NCBI GenBank assembly: GCA_947503115.1
Contig: CANNCS010000011.1
Span: forward strand, 1-55,752
Direction of reading: 5' to 3'
Length of the DNA stretch: 55,752 bases
DNA from: an uncultured Marivita sp.
Lineage (GTDB): Bacteria; Pseudomonadota; Alphaproteobacteria; Rhodobacterales; Rhodobacteraceae
Every line of letters begins with the position of its first letter. Within the stretch, counting starts at the first letter, position 1. Below, one piece after another: positions 1 through 8,237 of the stretch. The notes below the pieces were generated by a model that was not told the origin of the DNA, searched no databases, and saw nothing but the letters and a program-made list of their open reading frames with translations. A program made the translations under genes and the position numbers.

Positions 1-80
1 GCCATGGAATCAGAGCGCGGGCGAGCTGGGAACCTCAGAAATCCCTAATGAGTCAGAAGCCAGCCCCTTTGGTATGACAG
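1..80. repeat. terminal inverted repeat, left copy
   Basis: Bases 1-75 are the exact reverse complement of the far right end of the window (55676-55750). One mismatch at 76 is followed by four more matching bases (77-80), after which the flanks diverge completely. The repeat edge read outward is TGTCATACCAAAGGGGCTG here and TGTAATACCAAAGGGGCTG at the right end. A TG...CA type edge and truncation of an open frame at each end would fit the end of an insertion sequence, but no transposase is visible, so that is inference. It may equally be a duplicated gene segment at which assembly stopped. Confidence 0.85.
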
Positions 81-129
81 CTCCAATCACGGCACCGAGA
101 AACGCGCTTAGGATTGGTCTTTTTACCAT
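10..129 (-). pseudogene. small open frame fused into the terminal repeat, probably a truncated gene
   Basis: ATG at 129 has a good ribosome binding site (AGGAAA, 136-141) and opens with a hydrophobic, glycine-containing segment (MVKRPILSAFLGAVIGAV). After about 18 residues the frame enters the terminal repeat and stops at 10-12. The residues inside the repeat (PKGLASDSLGISEVPSSPAL) belong to the repeat, not to the host gene. I read this as the start of a small membrane or signal-bearing protein whose remainder was displaced by the repeated element. A genuine 39-residue peptide cannot be excluded. No family was recognised. Confidence 0.4.
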
Positions 130-237
130 CGTGTTTTCCTGACTGTCGTCATTTCTGCCTGCAGACAAAGAGACGATCTTGACTGTCATTGCGGTTGGGT
201 GAGCTCGGGTGGCCCCGGCTGAGCGTTGTCTGGCGGG

Positions 238-263
238 GCACAGTGCCAACTGTGGCACTGTGC
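238..263. promoter_or_regulatory. 26-bp perfect hairpin/palindrome
   Basis: Ten-base arms GCACAGTGCC (238-247) and GGCACTGTGC (254-263) flank a 6-base loop. It sits between the small lipoprotein gene and the truncated gene, both on the minus strand. No T-tract follows on either strand, so an intrinsic terminator is unlikely. An operator, an mRNA stabilising stem or a repeat element would all fit. The rest of 130-351 shows no gene. Confidence 0.5.
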
Positions 264-351
264 AAAACAGAAAGCAGCTTTTATGCGCTGTATCTGTCTA
301 AACTGGATTTGGTCTGCCAGGTCTCACAACGAGATGTTCAAACCAACCTAT

Positions 352-543
352 TTAGTCCCTTGGCAAACTTAGTACGGATATTGCGAGGGCTTGGTTTTCT
401 GCGGCGACTCTTTGCTGAACAGCGGCGCAGGCTTGAAGGTCGCCAGCCATGCAGGCAGCGTCCAGTTGTTCGCGTGCTGAAATTTCGGCAGGCGTTTCGC
501 AGGCACTTAATGCGAGCGCCGCGAGAATAAAGTAACGTTTCAT
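352..543 (-). CDS. small putative outer-membrane lipoprotein
   Basis: Sixty-three residues beginning MKRYFILAALALSAC: a short basic N-terminus, a hydrophobic core and a lipobox-like LSAC with the cysteine at position 15. Lipidation by Lgt and cleavage by signal peptidase II would leave a mature chain of about 49 residues. The mature part is alanine-rich and carries two further cysteines (near 31 and 38) that could form a disulfide. A weak GAGAAAG lies upstream of the ATG. It resembles the many small orphan lipoproteins of Rhodobacteraceae. No specific family or partner was recognised and it stands alone on its strand. Confidence 0.6.
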   Translation of the reverse strand: MKRYFILAALALSACETPAEISAREQLDAACMAGDLQACAAVQQRVAAENQALAISVLSLPRD

Positions 544-920
544 CTAAAGTTCTTTCTCATTGTTGTCTTTTGCCGTGCTGCCACCCTCAAGCAGATGTGG
601 CGCAGAAGTGCTCTTGGCTCGTGTTGAGTTTCATCGTGCCTACGGTGCTTTGAACTTCGCCCGAACACATTCTGCAGGAATAGGTTTGGCGTAATCCGTC
701 CTGTCCGTCGTCCGCCCCAACAGGCGGAGACACCTTTTCTGCGCGATGGCCGGCAGGGGGGGATCTCATGTGTCCTTCCCGAGCGATCAGGACGACACTT
801 CATGGCAGTTGCGGCACTTCAGAAGGAGCGCCAGCGCGTGCGAATGTGTTGGTTGCTGAAGTGCCCCCTTGCTGATGAGCGGGCAAACCTGATTTGATTG
901 CGGAATACAAAGAGAATTGA
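544..920. other. intergenic region upstream of the membrane AraC regulator
   Basis: About 380 bases between two divergent genes. Short minus-strand frames exist here (for example about 587-769) but lack a convincing ribosome binding site or family match. The clearest structure is a 10-bp inverted repeat at 813-865, listed separately. The remainder should hold the divergent promoters, but I cannot place a confident -35/-10 pair. Confidence 0.5.
813..865. promoter_or_regulatory. long-spaced inverted repeat, possible operator
   Basis: GGCACTTCAG (813-822) is repeated exactly in inverted form as CTGAAGTGCC (856-865), with centres about 43 bp apart, close to four helical turns. It ends 55 bp before the ATG of the AraC-type regulator at 921. 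Helical phasing and position suggest paired regulator half-sites, perhaps for autoregulation, or a stem in the leader RNA. This is inference from position and symmetry only. Confidence 0.4.
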
Positions 921-2087
921 ATGACTTTTGAAAGCGCCGCCACATTCCTAAACATCGTCTTAGTGGGCATTTGCCTTTTTAGCGCGCACCTCTTGATGCT
1001 CAGGAGGCGCGATCCGGGCGTTTATCTGCCGCTTGCTTTGCTTTTCCTGTTTCAGGGGATCGCGACGGGCGTGGCGCTTTTTGCCGACGTCGTTGATCGC
1101 AGTGGCGATGGCTGGGTGTCTCGCGTCAATTTGATGACCGGTGCGTTGGAGATCGCAATTCCCTTTCTCTTTTGGGTCTATGTGCGGGCTCTCACTACGG
1201 AAGGGGAAACGGAGCGTATTCCAAAGCTCTGGAAACACATTCTTCCAATAGTCGTCGTTACGCTATGCTTCTGGTCGCTTATGTTCTTGCCAGTTGAGCT
1301 TGCAGATGCCGAGTTGGCGGATGACGATCCGCGCCTTGTCCGCGTCGCGTTCATTCTCATGGCCGTTCTGGTGGCGGACGTGGTGTTTAAGGGCATGGTC
1401 GTCACGTATGTTTATTTGATAATTCGACGTTTGATGGCGTACCAAACGCGCCTCAAAGACGTCTTTGCCAGCACAGAGAACAGGGAACTGACGTGGCTTT
1501 GGGCGATTATTGTCAGCGCGGGCTTTTATGTCTGCGTCAACATCGCGTTGACCGTTTTGATCGCGTGGGGGGTGTTCTCAGAGGACGCAACCGAGGACAA
1601 GATTTCAGCCTTACACAGCCTTGCGGTGCTTGCGCTGTTCTGGGTGATCGGTGTCTGGGGGTTGCGGCAGCGTCCCGGGTTGGTCCGACGTTTTGAGTCT
1701 GAAGTAGATCAACCCGAACTGCCGCCAGCGCAGAAATACGAAAAATCTGCCCTTGATGCCGAGCGCGCCAACCGCATTGCGCGTAAGATCGAAGCCGCGA
1801 TGTCACAGGATTTGCTTTACCGCGAACCTGACTTGTCGCTGTGGGATTTGGCAAAACATATCGGTGTGACATCCCATTATGTGTCGCAGACCCTGAACAC
1901 ACATCTGGGTAAAAGCTTTTTCGAGCTGGTAAATGGCTGGCGGATCAAGGACGCGCTCACGCAGTTGAAGACGACAGACGCCACCACTCTTGTGATCGCT
2001 TATGATGTTGGGTTCAATTCGCGTTCGGCTTTTTACAAGGCGTTTAAGCGCGAAACCGGTAAAACGCCGTCTGATCTTCGCGATTAG
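921..2087 (+). CDS. membrane-anchored AraC-family transcriptional regulator
   Basis: 388 residues in two parts. Residues about 1-250 hold roughly seven hydrophobic segments (7-28, 35-54, 70-90, 103-123, 138-165, 190-215, 226-247). Residues about 285-388 form an AraC/XylS DNA-binding domain with two helix-turn-helices; the second has the typical sequence VIAYDVGFNSRSAFYKAFKR followed by GKTPSD. The layout matches AraC regulators whose sensor is an integral-membrane 7TM-like module, so it probably senses a membrane or periplasmic signal and binds DNA while anchored. The start is supported by AAGAGA six bases upstream. It is a single-gene unit and no target is evident nearby. Confidence 0.85.
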   Translation: MTFESAATFLNIVLVGICLFSAHLLMLRRRDPGVYLPLALLFLFQGIATGVALFADVVDRSGDGWVSRVNLMTGALEIAIPFLFWVYVRALTTEGETERIPKLWKHILPIVVVTLCFWSLMFLPVELADAELADDDPRLVRVAFILMAVLVADVVFKGMVVTYVYLIIRRLMAYQTRLKDVFASTENRELTWLWAIIVSAGFYVCVNIALTVLIAWGVFSEDATEDKISALHSLAVLALFWVIGVWGLRQRPGLVRRFESEVDQPELPPAQKYEKSALDAERANRIARKIEAAMSQDLLYREPDLSLWDLAKHIGVTSHYVSQTLNTHLGKSFFELVNGWRIKDALTQLKTTDATTLVIAYDVGFNSRSAFYKAFKRETGKTPSDLRD

Positions 2088-2176
2088 CAGTGTCCTTTCT
2101 GGTTGGGGGTCTCGGTGATCCGTTCACATTGATTTAGCGGCCGATGCCGTCAGAACTGCGCTTGCGCGTTTGCGTG

Positions 2177-3496
2177 TCACACGAAGTGTTGGAACAGATC
2201 CCGCAGCGTGACACGCGCGCGCAGGCGCGTGGCCAGAAGGAACAGGCCGGCTGCTTTGCGCTGCAGGTAGAGCACCTCGGTTGGCGGAATATGCTGTATC
2301 GACCGATCGCGCCCCAAGGCCATGCCACGATCCCGCAGGTCTGACACCAGTGAAGTATCGCCAAAGTCGAACCCGTCTGGCTGCAGCATTGGGGCGTTGG
2401 CAATGTCGACCATCGCGAGGATCTCGTTCCGGGTTTTTTCAGGCAGGGCATCGGACAGCAAGCCAAGGTCTCGCAGGGCGTCAGCAATTCCGGGCAGGTT
2501 GTTTTGCAACGAGGGTTGCAGCACGGCGCGGGACCGTGCTGCAAGATCGGGTGACAGCACACGCGTTGCGCCGAAGTCGAGCAGCACCAGTTTGCCAGTG
2601 TCTGGCTGCCACCGAAAATTGGCGAAGTTGGGGTCGGACTGAACGAGGTTGAACTCGAACACTTCCCGCATCATCAGGGTGATCAGCCTTTCGGCCGTCT
2701 GGTTGCGCGAGGACTGGTCTGCGTCCTCCAAGCTGTCGATCGGATCGGAGGGGATGTACTCCATCGCGAGGATATCGCGCGTGGAGAGGTCGTCGTGGTG
2801 GGCTGGGACGATGAAGCTCGGGTCATTTTTCAACAGCGCACCAAATCGGACAAGGCTGCGGGCCTCTTGGTCGTAGTCGGCCTCTTCATGCAGTTGCGCG
2901 CGAGCATCCTCGAGCAGCGGTTTGAGGTCTAGACCTTTGGGCATCATGCCGGACAGGCGCATGAGACTGGCAAGGTTGCGCAGGTCGCTGTCGACGCTGT
3001 CGCGGATGCCTGGATATTGCACCTTGATCGCCAGATCGCGCCCATCGCGGGTCTGGGCGCGGTGGACTTGGCCGATGGAGGCGGCGGCGATTGGGCGGAC
3101 GTCGAACTTTTTGAATCGTTTGGTAAAATCTGCGCCCCATGCCTTGACCAGCACCTGTTTGAGTTGGGCGGGCGGCATGAAATGGGCTTGTGCCTGCAAG
3201 GGGCGCAGCACGGCGGCCAGTTCAGGAGTTAGCAGATCGCCCGCTTCGAGGGACAAGAGTTGGCCCATCTTCATCGCCGCGCCGCGCATCTGGGACAGTT
3301 GTTTTGTCAGGCGCTGGGCGTTTGATGGGGTCAGGAACATGTCGCGGGGTGATGGGCGTTGTCCGCGCAGCAAGTGTTTTGCGCCTTCGGCGGCAGCCGA
3401 GGTCAGCAGGCCTCCGGCAAGACCGCCCATTCGGGCAGCCCGGGTGGCGCGTCCAGTTGGAACGGCGCGACTGCGCGTGTCGATGTCATCTTTCAT
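2177..3496 (-). CDS. ABC1/AarF/UbiB-family atypical kinase
   Basis: 439 residues with the hallmarks of the ABC1 (COQ8/UbiB/AarF) family: a KxGQ motif (K76-Q79), the alanine-rich loop AAAS (137-140) replacing the normal glycine-rich loop, the ATP-binding lysine in AIKVQYP (about K158), a QSDPNFAN catalytic-loop equivalent (usual form HADPHPGN) and a DFG motif near the C-terminal third. Canonical UbiB supports ubiquinone biosynthesis. This shorter protein lacks an obvious C-terminal membrane anchor and is not beside ubi genes, so it is more likely a soluble UbiB-like paralogue. The loop departs from the consensus, which may affect activity. It is convergent with the AraC gene. Confidence 0.85.
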   Translation of the reverse strand: MKDDIDTRSRAVPTGRATRAARMGGLAGGLLTSAAAEGAKHLLRGQRPSPRDMFLTPSNAQRLTKQLSQMRGAAMKMGQLLSLEAGDLLTPELAAVLRPLQAQAHFMPPAQLKQVLVKAWGADFTKRFKKFDVRPIAAASIGQVHRAQTRDGRDLAIKVQYPGIRDSVDSDLRNLASLMRLSGMMPKGLDLKPLLEDARAQLHEEADYDQEARSLVRFGALLKNDPSFIVPAHHDDLSTRDILAMEYIPSDPIDSLEDADQSSRNQTAERLITLMMREVFEFNLVQSDPNFANFRWQPDTGKLVLLDFGATRVLSPDLAARSRAVLQPSLQNNLPGIADALRDLGLLSDALPEKTRNEILAMVDIANAPMLQPDGFDFGDTSLVSDLRDRGMALGRDRSIQHIPPTEVLYLQRKAAGLFLLATRLRARVTLRDLFQHFV

Positions 3497-3535
3497 GCCG
3501 CAGAGGTAACGCCCGGTTGCGCCGGGGCAATGCGG

Positions 3536-3566
3536 GCGCGCGCCAAAAGTAAGGTCTGGCGCGCGC
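3536..3566 (-). terminator. GC-rich hairpin after the GST gene
   Basis: GCGCGCGCC (3536-3544) and GGCGCGCGC (3558-3566) form a perfect 9-bp stem with a 13-base loop in the 81-bp gap between the GST stop and the ABC1 start. There is no T-run, so it may be a 3' protective stem rather than a true intrinsic terminator. Confidence 0.4.
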
Positions 3567-3577
3567 GGTGCGGTTGC

Positions 3578-4444
3578 TTATTCGGCCGCCGCGAGTTTTT
3601 CTTGCGTCTTGGTGTCGAAATCGGACGCGTCATGGCGTTCGTGAAGCTGTTCACTGGGATCACCGGAAACGCGGGCCACCATGCGGCCACGCTGGGCTGC
3701 CGGGCGTGCGTCGATGGCTTTGGCCCAGCGGACGACGTTGGTGTAGCTTTCGACATCAAGGAATTCGGCGGCACTATAAAGTCGGCCCAGTACCAGCCCG
3801 CCATACCACGGCCAGATCGCCATGTCGGCGATGGTGTAGTCGGGGCCGCTGATGTAATCGCTGTCGGCCAGTTGCCGATCGAGTACGTCAAGCTGGCGCT
3901 TTGTTTCCATCGCGAAGCGGTTGATTGGGTATTCCATCGGTTCCGGCGCGTAGCTGTAGAAATGGCCAAAGCCGCCGCCCAGATACGGCGCACTGCCCAT
4001 TTGCCAGAATAGCCAGCTGAGCATTTCTGCGCGGTTTTCTGGCGCGCCAAGGAAGGCGTCGAACTTTTCGGCCAGATGCATCAGGATCGCGGCAGATTCG
4101 AACACGCGCACGGGCGTGTCGCCGGAATGGTCCATGAGGGCGGGAATCTTGGAGTTTGGATTGATGTCGACAAACCCCGACCCAAACTGATCGCCATCGC
4201 CGATCTTGATCAGCCACGCGTCATACTCGGCGCCGGTGTGACCTGCGGCCAGCAGCTCTTCCAGCATGATGGTGACCTTTTGGCCGTTCGGGGTGGCGAG
4301 GCTGTAAAGCTGGAAAGGATGGTTGCCGATCGGCAGTTCCTTGTCGTGGGTCGCACCTGCGATGGGGCGATTGGTGCTGGCGAATTTTCCGCCGTTTTCC
4401 TTGTCCCACGTCCAGACTTTAGGGGGGGTATAGCTGTTGGTCAT
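3578..4444 (-). CDS. yghU: glutathione S-transferase, YghU type
   Basis: 288 residues from the ATG at 4444, preceded by AGGAC; an upstream in-frame ATG at 4462 is possible but less well placed. The N-terminal extension, the TPNGQKV segment that replaces the classical Ser/Cys glutathione motif, the thioredoxin-fold strand IPALMDH and the ESAAILMHLAEKF helix are typical of YghU/YfcG-like nu-class GSTs. That class has disulfide-bond reductase and peroxidase activity with glutathione in the cytoplasm. It stands as its own transcription unit, followed by a GC-rich hairpin. Confidence 0.9.
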   Translation of the reverse strand: MTNSYTPPKVWTWDKENGGKFASTNRPIAGATHDKELPIGNHPFQLYSLATPNGQKVTIMLEELLAAGHTGAEYDAWLIKIGDGDQFGSGFVDINPNSKIPALMDHSGDTPVRVFESAAILMHLAEKFDAFLGAPENRAEMLSWLFWQMGSAPYLGGGFGHFYSYAPEPMEYPINRFAMETKRQLDVLDRQLADSDYISGPDYTIADMAIWPWYGGLVLGRLYSAAEFLDVESYTNVVRWAKAIDARPAAQRGRMVARVSGDPSEQLHERHDASDFDTKTQEKLAAAE

Positions 4445-4540
4445 ATTGACTGTCCTGATCACTGATGGCTTGACGCCAAACCTAGGGAGTGTTGGTCCAC
4501 GCTGCCAGTGCAGCGGTGCAGAGCTTCTGTGCGAATGGGG

Positions 4541-4972
4541 TCAGAGCACACCGATTTCAGCCAATGCGCCTGCAAGTTCGGGGGGCAATGTGTCGTCGTT
4601 CTGGCGCGATTTTCCCAAGTCAGGCGGAGCGTCTTCGGGTTTTAGATAACGCCAGCCCTGAAACGGGCGTTTCGGGGCGGTGGCGGTGCGAACCAATTCT
4701 GGGTCCAGAACGATGCCGCAGCGGCGGATTCCGTCATCACCGATCACTTCTTCCAGACCTATAATGCGCTGACGCGCTTGCAGCAGCCCCTTGACGACCC
4801 AATAGATCGATCCGCCGTTAAGCAGTTCGGTTTCGCGTTTGGGCCACATGCGGGTGAGGTGATAATATTGGCCCAATGCCCGCTGTCTTGAGCGGTTCTG
4901 CTGCCAATCCTCGATCTGCTCTACACTGTCGGATCCGACAGAGAGTTTGATGAGGTGAATTGTGCCTGCCAT
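4541..4972 (-). CDS. DUF1489 family protein
   Basis: 143 residues, beginning MAGTIHLIKLSVGSDSVEQI. The segments LTRMWPKR, SIYWVVKG and RCGIVLDPELVRT are characteristic of the DUF1489 family, a roughly 140-residue protein found widely in Alphaproteobacteria with no established function. A GGGGAC ribosome binding site supports the start. It has no signal peptide or membrane segment, so it is presumably cytoplasmic. Confidence 0.85.
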   Translation of the reverse strand: MAGTIHLIKLSVGSDSVEQIEDWQQNRSRQRALGQYYHLTRMWPKRETELLNGGSIYWVVKGLLQARQRIIGLEEVIGDDGIRRCGIVLDPELVRTATAPKRPFQGWRYLKPEDAPPDLGKSRQNDDTLPPELAGALAEIGVL

Positions 4973-5049
4973 AGTGTCTGTCCCCTGTCGGTCAGATCAT
5001 AGCGGGCGGGGGGCCGGGTTCAAGCGGCGCTGACGGCTTTGGGGGGCGG

Positions 5050-5274
5050 TCACTCGGGCGTTTTGCGGGTCTTGGATTTGGATGCGGGTGTTTTGCCGCT
5101 TTCTGCCGCGTCACGTTCAAGCCGGGTCTTGCGCAGGCGCTGGGTTTTCGCTTCGCGCTGTTCGGTTTCCGTATCCAGCATTTCGCGGACGACACGGGTC
5201 GTCTTGTCCATCACGGTTTCTGCCCGTGGCTGCGGAGCCTTGAAGAGCGTGTCTTTTGTCAACTTTGCCATCAT
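5050..5274 (-). CDS. small basic conserved hypothetical protein
   Basis: 74 residues, highly charged and lysine/arginine-rich from about residue 25, with a predicted helix around RVVREMLDTETEQREAK and a disordered SKSKTRKTPE tail. A strong AAGGAG lies five bases before the double ATG. It follows cspA on the same strand beyond that gene's terminator. Composition and size suggest a nucleic-acid or ribosome-associated small protein, but that is inference. Similar small proteins occur next to cold-shock genes in related genomes as far as I recall. Confidence 0.65.
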   Translation of the reverse strand: MMAKLTKDTLFKAPQPRAETVMDKTTRVVREMLDTETEQREAKTQRLRKTRLERDAAESGKTPASKSKTRKTPE

Positions 5275-5334
5275 TTAATCTCCTTGACGGTGGGGGCTTT
5301 GGGGGCCGCGTCTTGAGGGGTGACGTCGTCAAAC

Positions 5335-5369
5335 GCAAAAGCGGGCGCAGTCCGAGAACCGCGCCCGCT
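5335..5369 (-). terminator. intrinsic terminator of the cold-shock gene
   Basis: On the minus strand AGCGGGCGC and GCGCCCGCT form a 9-bp GC stem with a 12-base loop, immediately followed by TTTTGCGTTT. It lies just downstream of the cold-shock CDS. Confidence 0.85.
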
Positions 5370-5391
5370 TTGAATTCAGTCGTTCAGAGGC

Positions 5392-5598
5392 TTATGCCAG
5401 AGCAAGGTTTGTCGCGCTTTCGCGGCCGTCACGGCCACTTTCAACGTCGAACGTCACAGCCTGACCATCGTCAAGCTGGTGGATGCCGGCGCGTTCCAGC
5501 GCGGAGATGTGTACGAAGATGTCCTTCGAACCATGCTCGGGTGCGATAAAGCCAAAGCCTTTTGTGCCGTTGAACCATTTCACGGTGCCATTCGCCAT
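5392..5598 (-). CDS. cspA: cold-shock protein, CspA family
   Basis: 68 residues covering a single cold-shock domain. RNP1 is present as KGFGFI and RNP2 as IFVHIS, with the usual [14 protein letters not shown] opening. The product is a small OB-fold RNA/ssDNA chaperone that loosens mRNA secondary structure. AGGAGA precedes the ATG. The roughly 335 bases upstream could include a long structured leader as in other csp genes, though I cannot fold it reliably by eye. The gene ends in a strong terminator. Which csp paralogue it is cannot be told from sequence alone. Confidence 0.95.
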   Translation of the reverse strand: MANGTVKWFNGTKGFGFIAPEHGSKDIFVHISALERAGIHQLDDGQAVTFDVESGRDGRESATNLALA

Positions 5599-5933
5599 CG
5601 TGTTGTCTCCTAGAATTATTTTGCCATCCGCAACATGCGATGGCCTGGCTCAGTGTCGTCGTAGGATCGACTGAGGCCGTTAGGAAACAGAAGGTCATCG
5701 GAAGAATCTTTGCCTGTCTCACATGGGGGGGATCAGGTGAGATTACAATGCTTATTCCCGTTATCGGCGAAATTTGCTGGGTTAGGTTGAGGTTCGGTGG
5801 TCATTTTTATCCACAGGTTTCTCCACAGATGGCGCAGTATCTGGTAGGGTGATTGTCCACGCAATCTAGACGTTGTGGATTTGTCAATTTTTGCGCTATC
5901 TTGTCCGTCTGCTGCCACAGAGGAATCGCCGCC
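5599..5933. other. divergent intergenic region between cspA and nrdJ
   Basis: About 335 bases holding the cspA leader on the minus strand and the nrdJ control region on the plus strand. The notable content is a cluster of DnaA-box-like 9-mers at 5807-5883 (separate entry). No extra gene is supported. Confidence 0.6.
5807..5883 (+). promoter_or_regulatory. cluster of DnaA-box-like sites upstream of nrdJ
   Basis: A perfect consensus DnaA box TTATCCACA lies at 5807-5815. It is followed 12 bp later by TTCTCCACA (5819-5827, one mismatch), then TTGTCCACG (5854-5862, two mismatches) and the inverted TGTGGATTG (5875-5883, two mismatches). The cluster ends about 50 bp before the nrdJ ATG. DnaA boxes upstream of nrdAB couple ribonucleotide reductase expression to replication in E. 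coli, so a similar role for this class II enzyme is a reasonable inference. Confidence 0.6.
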
Positions 5934-8225
5934 ATGTCTCGCTTTACCGCTCCGATCGCTGAACAGATCTGGGATATGAAGTACCGCCTGAAAGAGTCGG
6001 ATGGTGCTGCATTGGATGGCACGGTCGAGGACACATGGCGCAGGATAGCGCGGTCCCTGGCCGAAGTTGAGGCTGAGCCGAAGCTCTGGGAAGAGCGATT
6101 TTTCGGTGCGCTTGAGGATTTCAAATACCTGCCCGCAGGCCGCATCACGGCGGGTGCTGGTACAGCCCGGTCAGTGACCTTGTTCAACTGCTTTGTCATG
6201 GGAACAATCCCCGACAGCATGGGTGGCATCTTTGAGATGCTGAAAGAGGCCGCACTGACGATGCAGCAGGGTGGCGGGATCGGATACGATTTCAGCACGA
6301 TCCGGCCCAAGGGGGCGGGCGTCAAAGGCGTGGCGGCGGATGCCTCTGGCCCGCTGTCGTTTATGGATGTTTGGGATGCGATGTGCCGCACCATCATGTC
6401 GGCCGGATCACGCCGGGGGGCGATGATGGCGACGATGCGCTGCGATCACCCGGATATCGAGGACTTTATCGGTGCGAAATCAGATGCAGCGCGGCTGCGG
6501 ATGTTCAACCTGTCGGTACTGGTGACCGATGATTTCATGGCTGCGGTCAAGGCGGACGGATCGTGGGATCTGGTCTTTGACGGTACGGTCTATCGCACCG
6601 TTCAAGCGCGCGATCTTTGGAACCGCATCATGCGTGCGACCTATGAATATGCCGAGCCGGGTGTGATTTTCATCGATCGGATCAATCAGGCCAACAATCT
6701 CAGCTACGTTGAGACTATTGCAGCGACGAACCCGTGCGGCGAACAGCCTTTGCCGCCCTATGGTGCGTGTCTGCTGGGGTCGATCAACATGGCGCGGCTG
6801 GTGACGGACCCGTTTGAGGACGCTGCTGCGTTGGATGTGAACGCGCTGAATGAGCTGGTCGCAACCGCTGTTCGTATGATGGACAACGTGGTCGATGCGT
6901 CGCGGTTCCCGCTCGAGGCACAGCGGGCCGAGGCGCAGGCAAAGCGGCGCATCGGTTTGGGTGTCACGGGGCTGGCGGATGCGCTGTTGATGCTGGGACT
7001 GCGCTATGGCTCGGACGAGGCAGCGCGCCAGACAGAGCGCTGGTTGCACGCAATTGCCCGCGCCGCATATCTCGCGTCGGTCGAGTTGGCCAAGGAAAAG
7101 GGCGCGTTCCCGTTGTTCGATGCAGAGAAGTACCTTGCATCCGGCACAATGCAGATGATGGACGAAGACGTGCGCAATGCGATCCGTGAACATGGCATTC
7201 GCAATGCGCTGCTGACGTCGATTGCGCCGACTGGGACGATTTCGCTTTATGCGGGGAACGTGTCGTCGGGAATCGAACCGGTCTTTGCCTATGCCTATAC
7301 CCGCAAGGTTTTGCAAAAGGATGGGACGCGGACCGAGGAAGAGGTGGTCGACTACGCGGTTCAGATGTGGCGCGACAAGTTCGGGGACCGGGAGCTGCCC
7401 GATTATTTCGTAAACGCCCAGACATTGGCACCACTGGAGCATGTAAAGATGCAAGCAGCGGCGCAGAAATGGGTGGATTCGTCGATCTCCAAGACGATCA
7501 ACTGCCCCGAGGACATTTCCTTCGAGGCGTTCAAGGACGTCTACATGGAGGCGTTCGAGACCGGCTGTAAGGGATGCACGACCTACCGTCCGAACGATGT
7601 AACAGGGTCGGTCTTGTCGGTGTCCGAGGATAAGAAGTCGGACGCGCCTGAGGTGGTGACGTCGTCGGACGAAGAACCGCAGCATCCGCATGGCGACGTG
7701 ATTTACATGTCCGAGCCTTTGGACCGACCCAAGGCGCTGGAAGGCGCGACTTACAAACTGAAATGGCCCGACAGCGAGCACGCGATTTATCTAACGATCA
7801 ACGACATCATTGTCGGCGGGCATCGGCGGCCGTTTGAGGTGTTCATCAACTCTAAGAATATGGAGCATTTCGCTTGGACTGTGGCGCTGACGCGGATGAT
7901 CTCGGCAGTGTTCCGGCGCGGTGGCGATGTGTCATTCGTGGTCGAAGAGCTTAAGGCGGTGTTTGACCCACGCGGCGGTGCATGGGTACAGGGTAAATAC
8001 ATCCCGTCGATCCTTGCAGCCATCGGTGGTGTGATCGAACAGCATATGATCGCCATCGGTTTCCTTGCAGGCGAAGGGATGGGGCTGAAGTCAGACCCGC
8101 AGGCGCAGGTGGTGAACCTGCAAGGCGGTCGCGGCAAAGCGTGTCCGTCTTGCGGTCAGTACGACATGCGCATGGTCGAAGGGTGCATGACCTGCGGATC
8201 ATGCGGCCACAGCAAGTGCGGGTGA
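5934..8225 (+). CDS. nrdJ: adenosylcobalamin-dependent (class II) ribonucleotide reductase
   Basis: 763 residues from the ATG at 5934, chosen because AGAGGA lies about ten bases upstream and MSRFTAPIAEQIWDMKYRL is the usual family start. It reduces ribonucleotides to deoxyribonucleotides using a B12-generated thiyl radical, so it needs no oxygen and no NrdB subunit. Signatures: NPCGEQ (266-271), the GACLLGSIN segment near 279, GTISLYAGNVSSGIEP in the barrel, and a C-terminal zinc-ribbon-like CPSC...CMTCGSCGHSKC tail (about 737-763) carrying the redox cysteines that re-reduce the active site. DnaA-box-like sites precede it. It is transcribed alone and is convergent with the FAH-family gene. 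Confidence 0.95.
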   Translation: MSRFTAPIAEQIWDMKYRLKESDGAALDGTVEDTWRRIARSLAEVEAEPKLWEERFFGALEDFKYLPAGRITAGAGTARSVTLFNCFVMGTIPDSMGGIFEMLKEAALTMQQGGGIGYDFSTIRPKGAGVKGVAADASGPLSFMDVWDAMCRTIMSAGSRRGAMMATMRCDHPDIEDFIGAKSDAARLRMFNLSVLVTDDFMAAVKADGSWDLVFDGTVYRTVQARDLWNRIMRATYEYAEPGVIFIDRINQANNLSYVETIAATNPCGEQPLPPYGACLLGSINMARLVTDPFEDAAALDVNALNELVATAVRMMDNVVDASRFPLEAQRAEAQAKRRIGLGVTGLADALLMLGLRYGSDEAARQTERWLHAIARAAYLASVELAKEKGAFPLFDAEKYLASGTMQMMDEDVRNAIREHGIRNALLTSIAPTGTISLYAGNVSSGIEPVFAYAYTRKVLQKDGTRTEEEVVDYAVQMWRDKFGDRELPDYFVNAQTLAPLEHVKMQAAAQKWVDSSISKTINCPEDISFEAFKDVYMEAFETGCKGCTTYRPNDVTGSVLSVSEDKKSDAPEVVTSSDEEPQHPHGDVIYMSEPLDRPKALEGATYKLKWPDSEHAIYLTINDIIVGGHRRPFEVFINSKNMEHFAWTVALTRMISAVFRRGGDVSFVVEELKAVFDPRGGAWVQGKYIPSILAAIGGVIEQHMIAIGFLAGEGMGLKSDPQAQVVNLQGGRGKACPSCGQYDMRMVEGCMTCGSCGHSKCG

Positions 8226-8237
8226 ATCGGCTCTGAC

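Noticed and set aside
540-803. Minus-strand frames upstream of the AraC regulator, one with CRMC-like cysteines
   Set aside because: No ribosome binding site, no family match and inconsistent composition; the paired cysteines alone are not enough to claim a zinc-finger gene.
6480-7781. 433-codon minus-strand frame inside nrdJ
   Set aside because: Antisense shadow of a well-conserved enzyme; Arg/His-rich translation with no recognisable domain or ribosome binding site.
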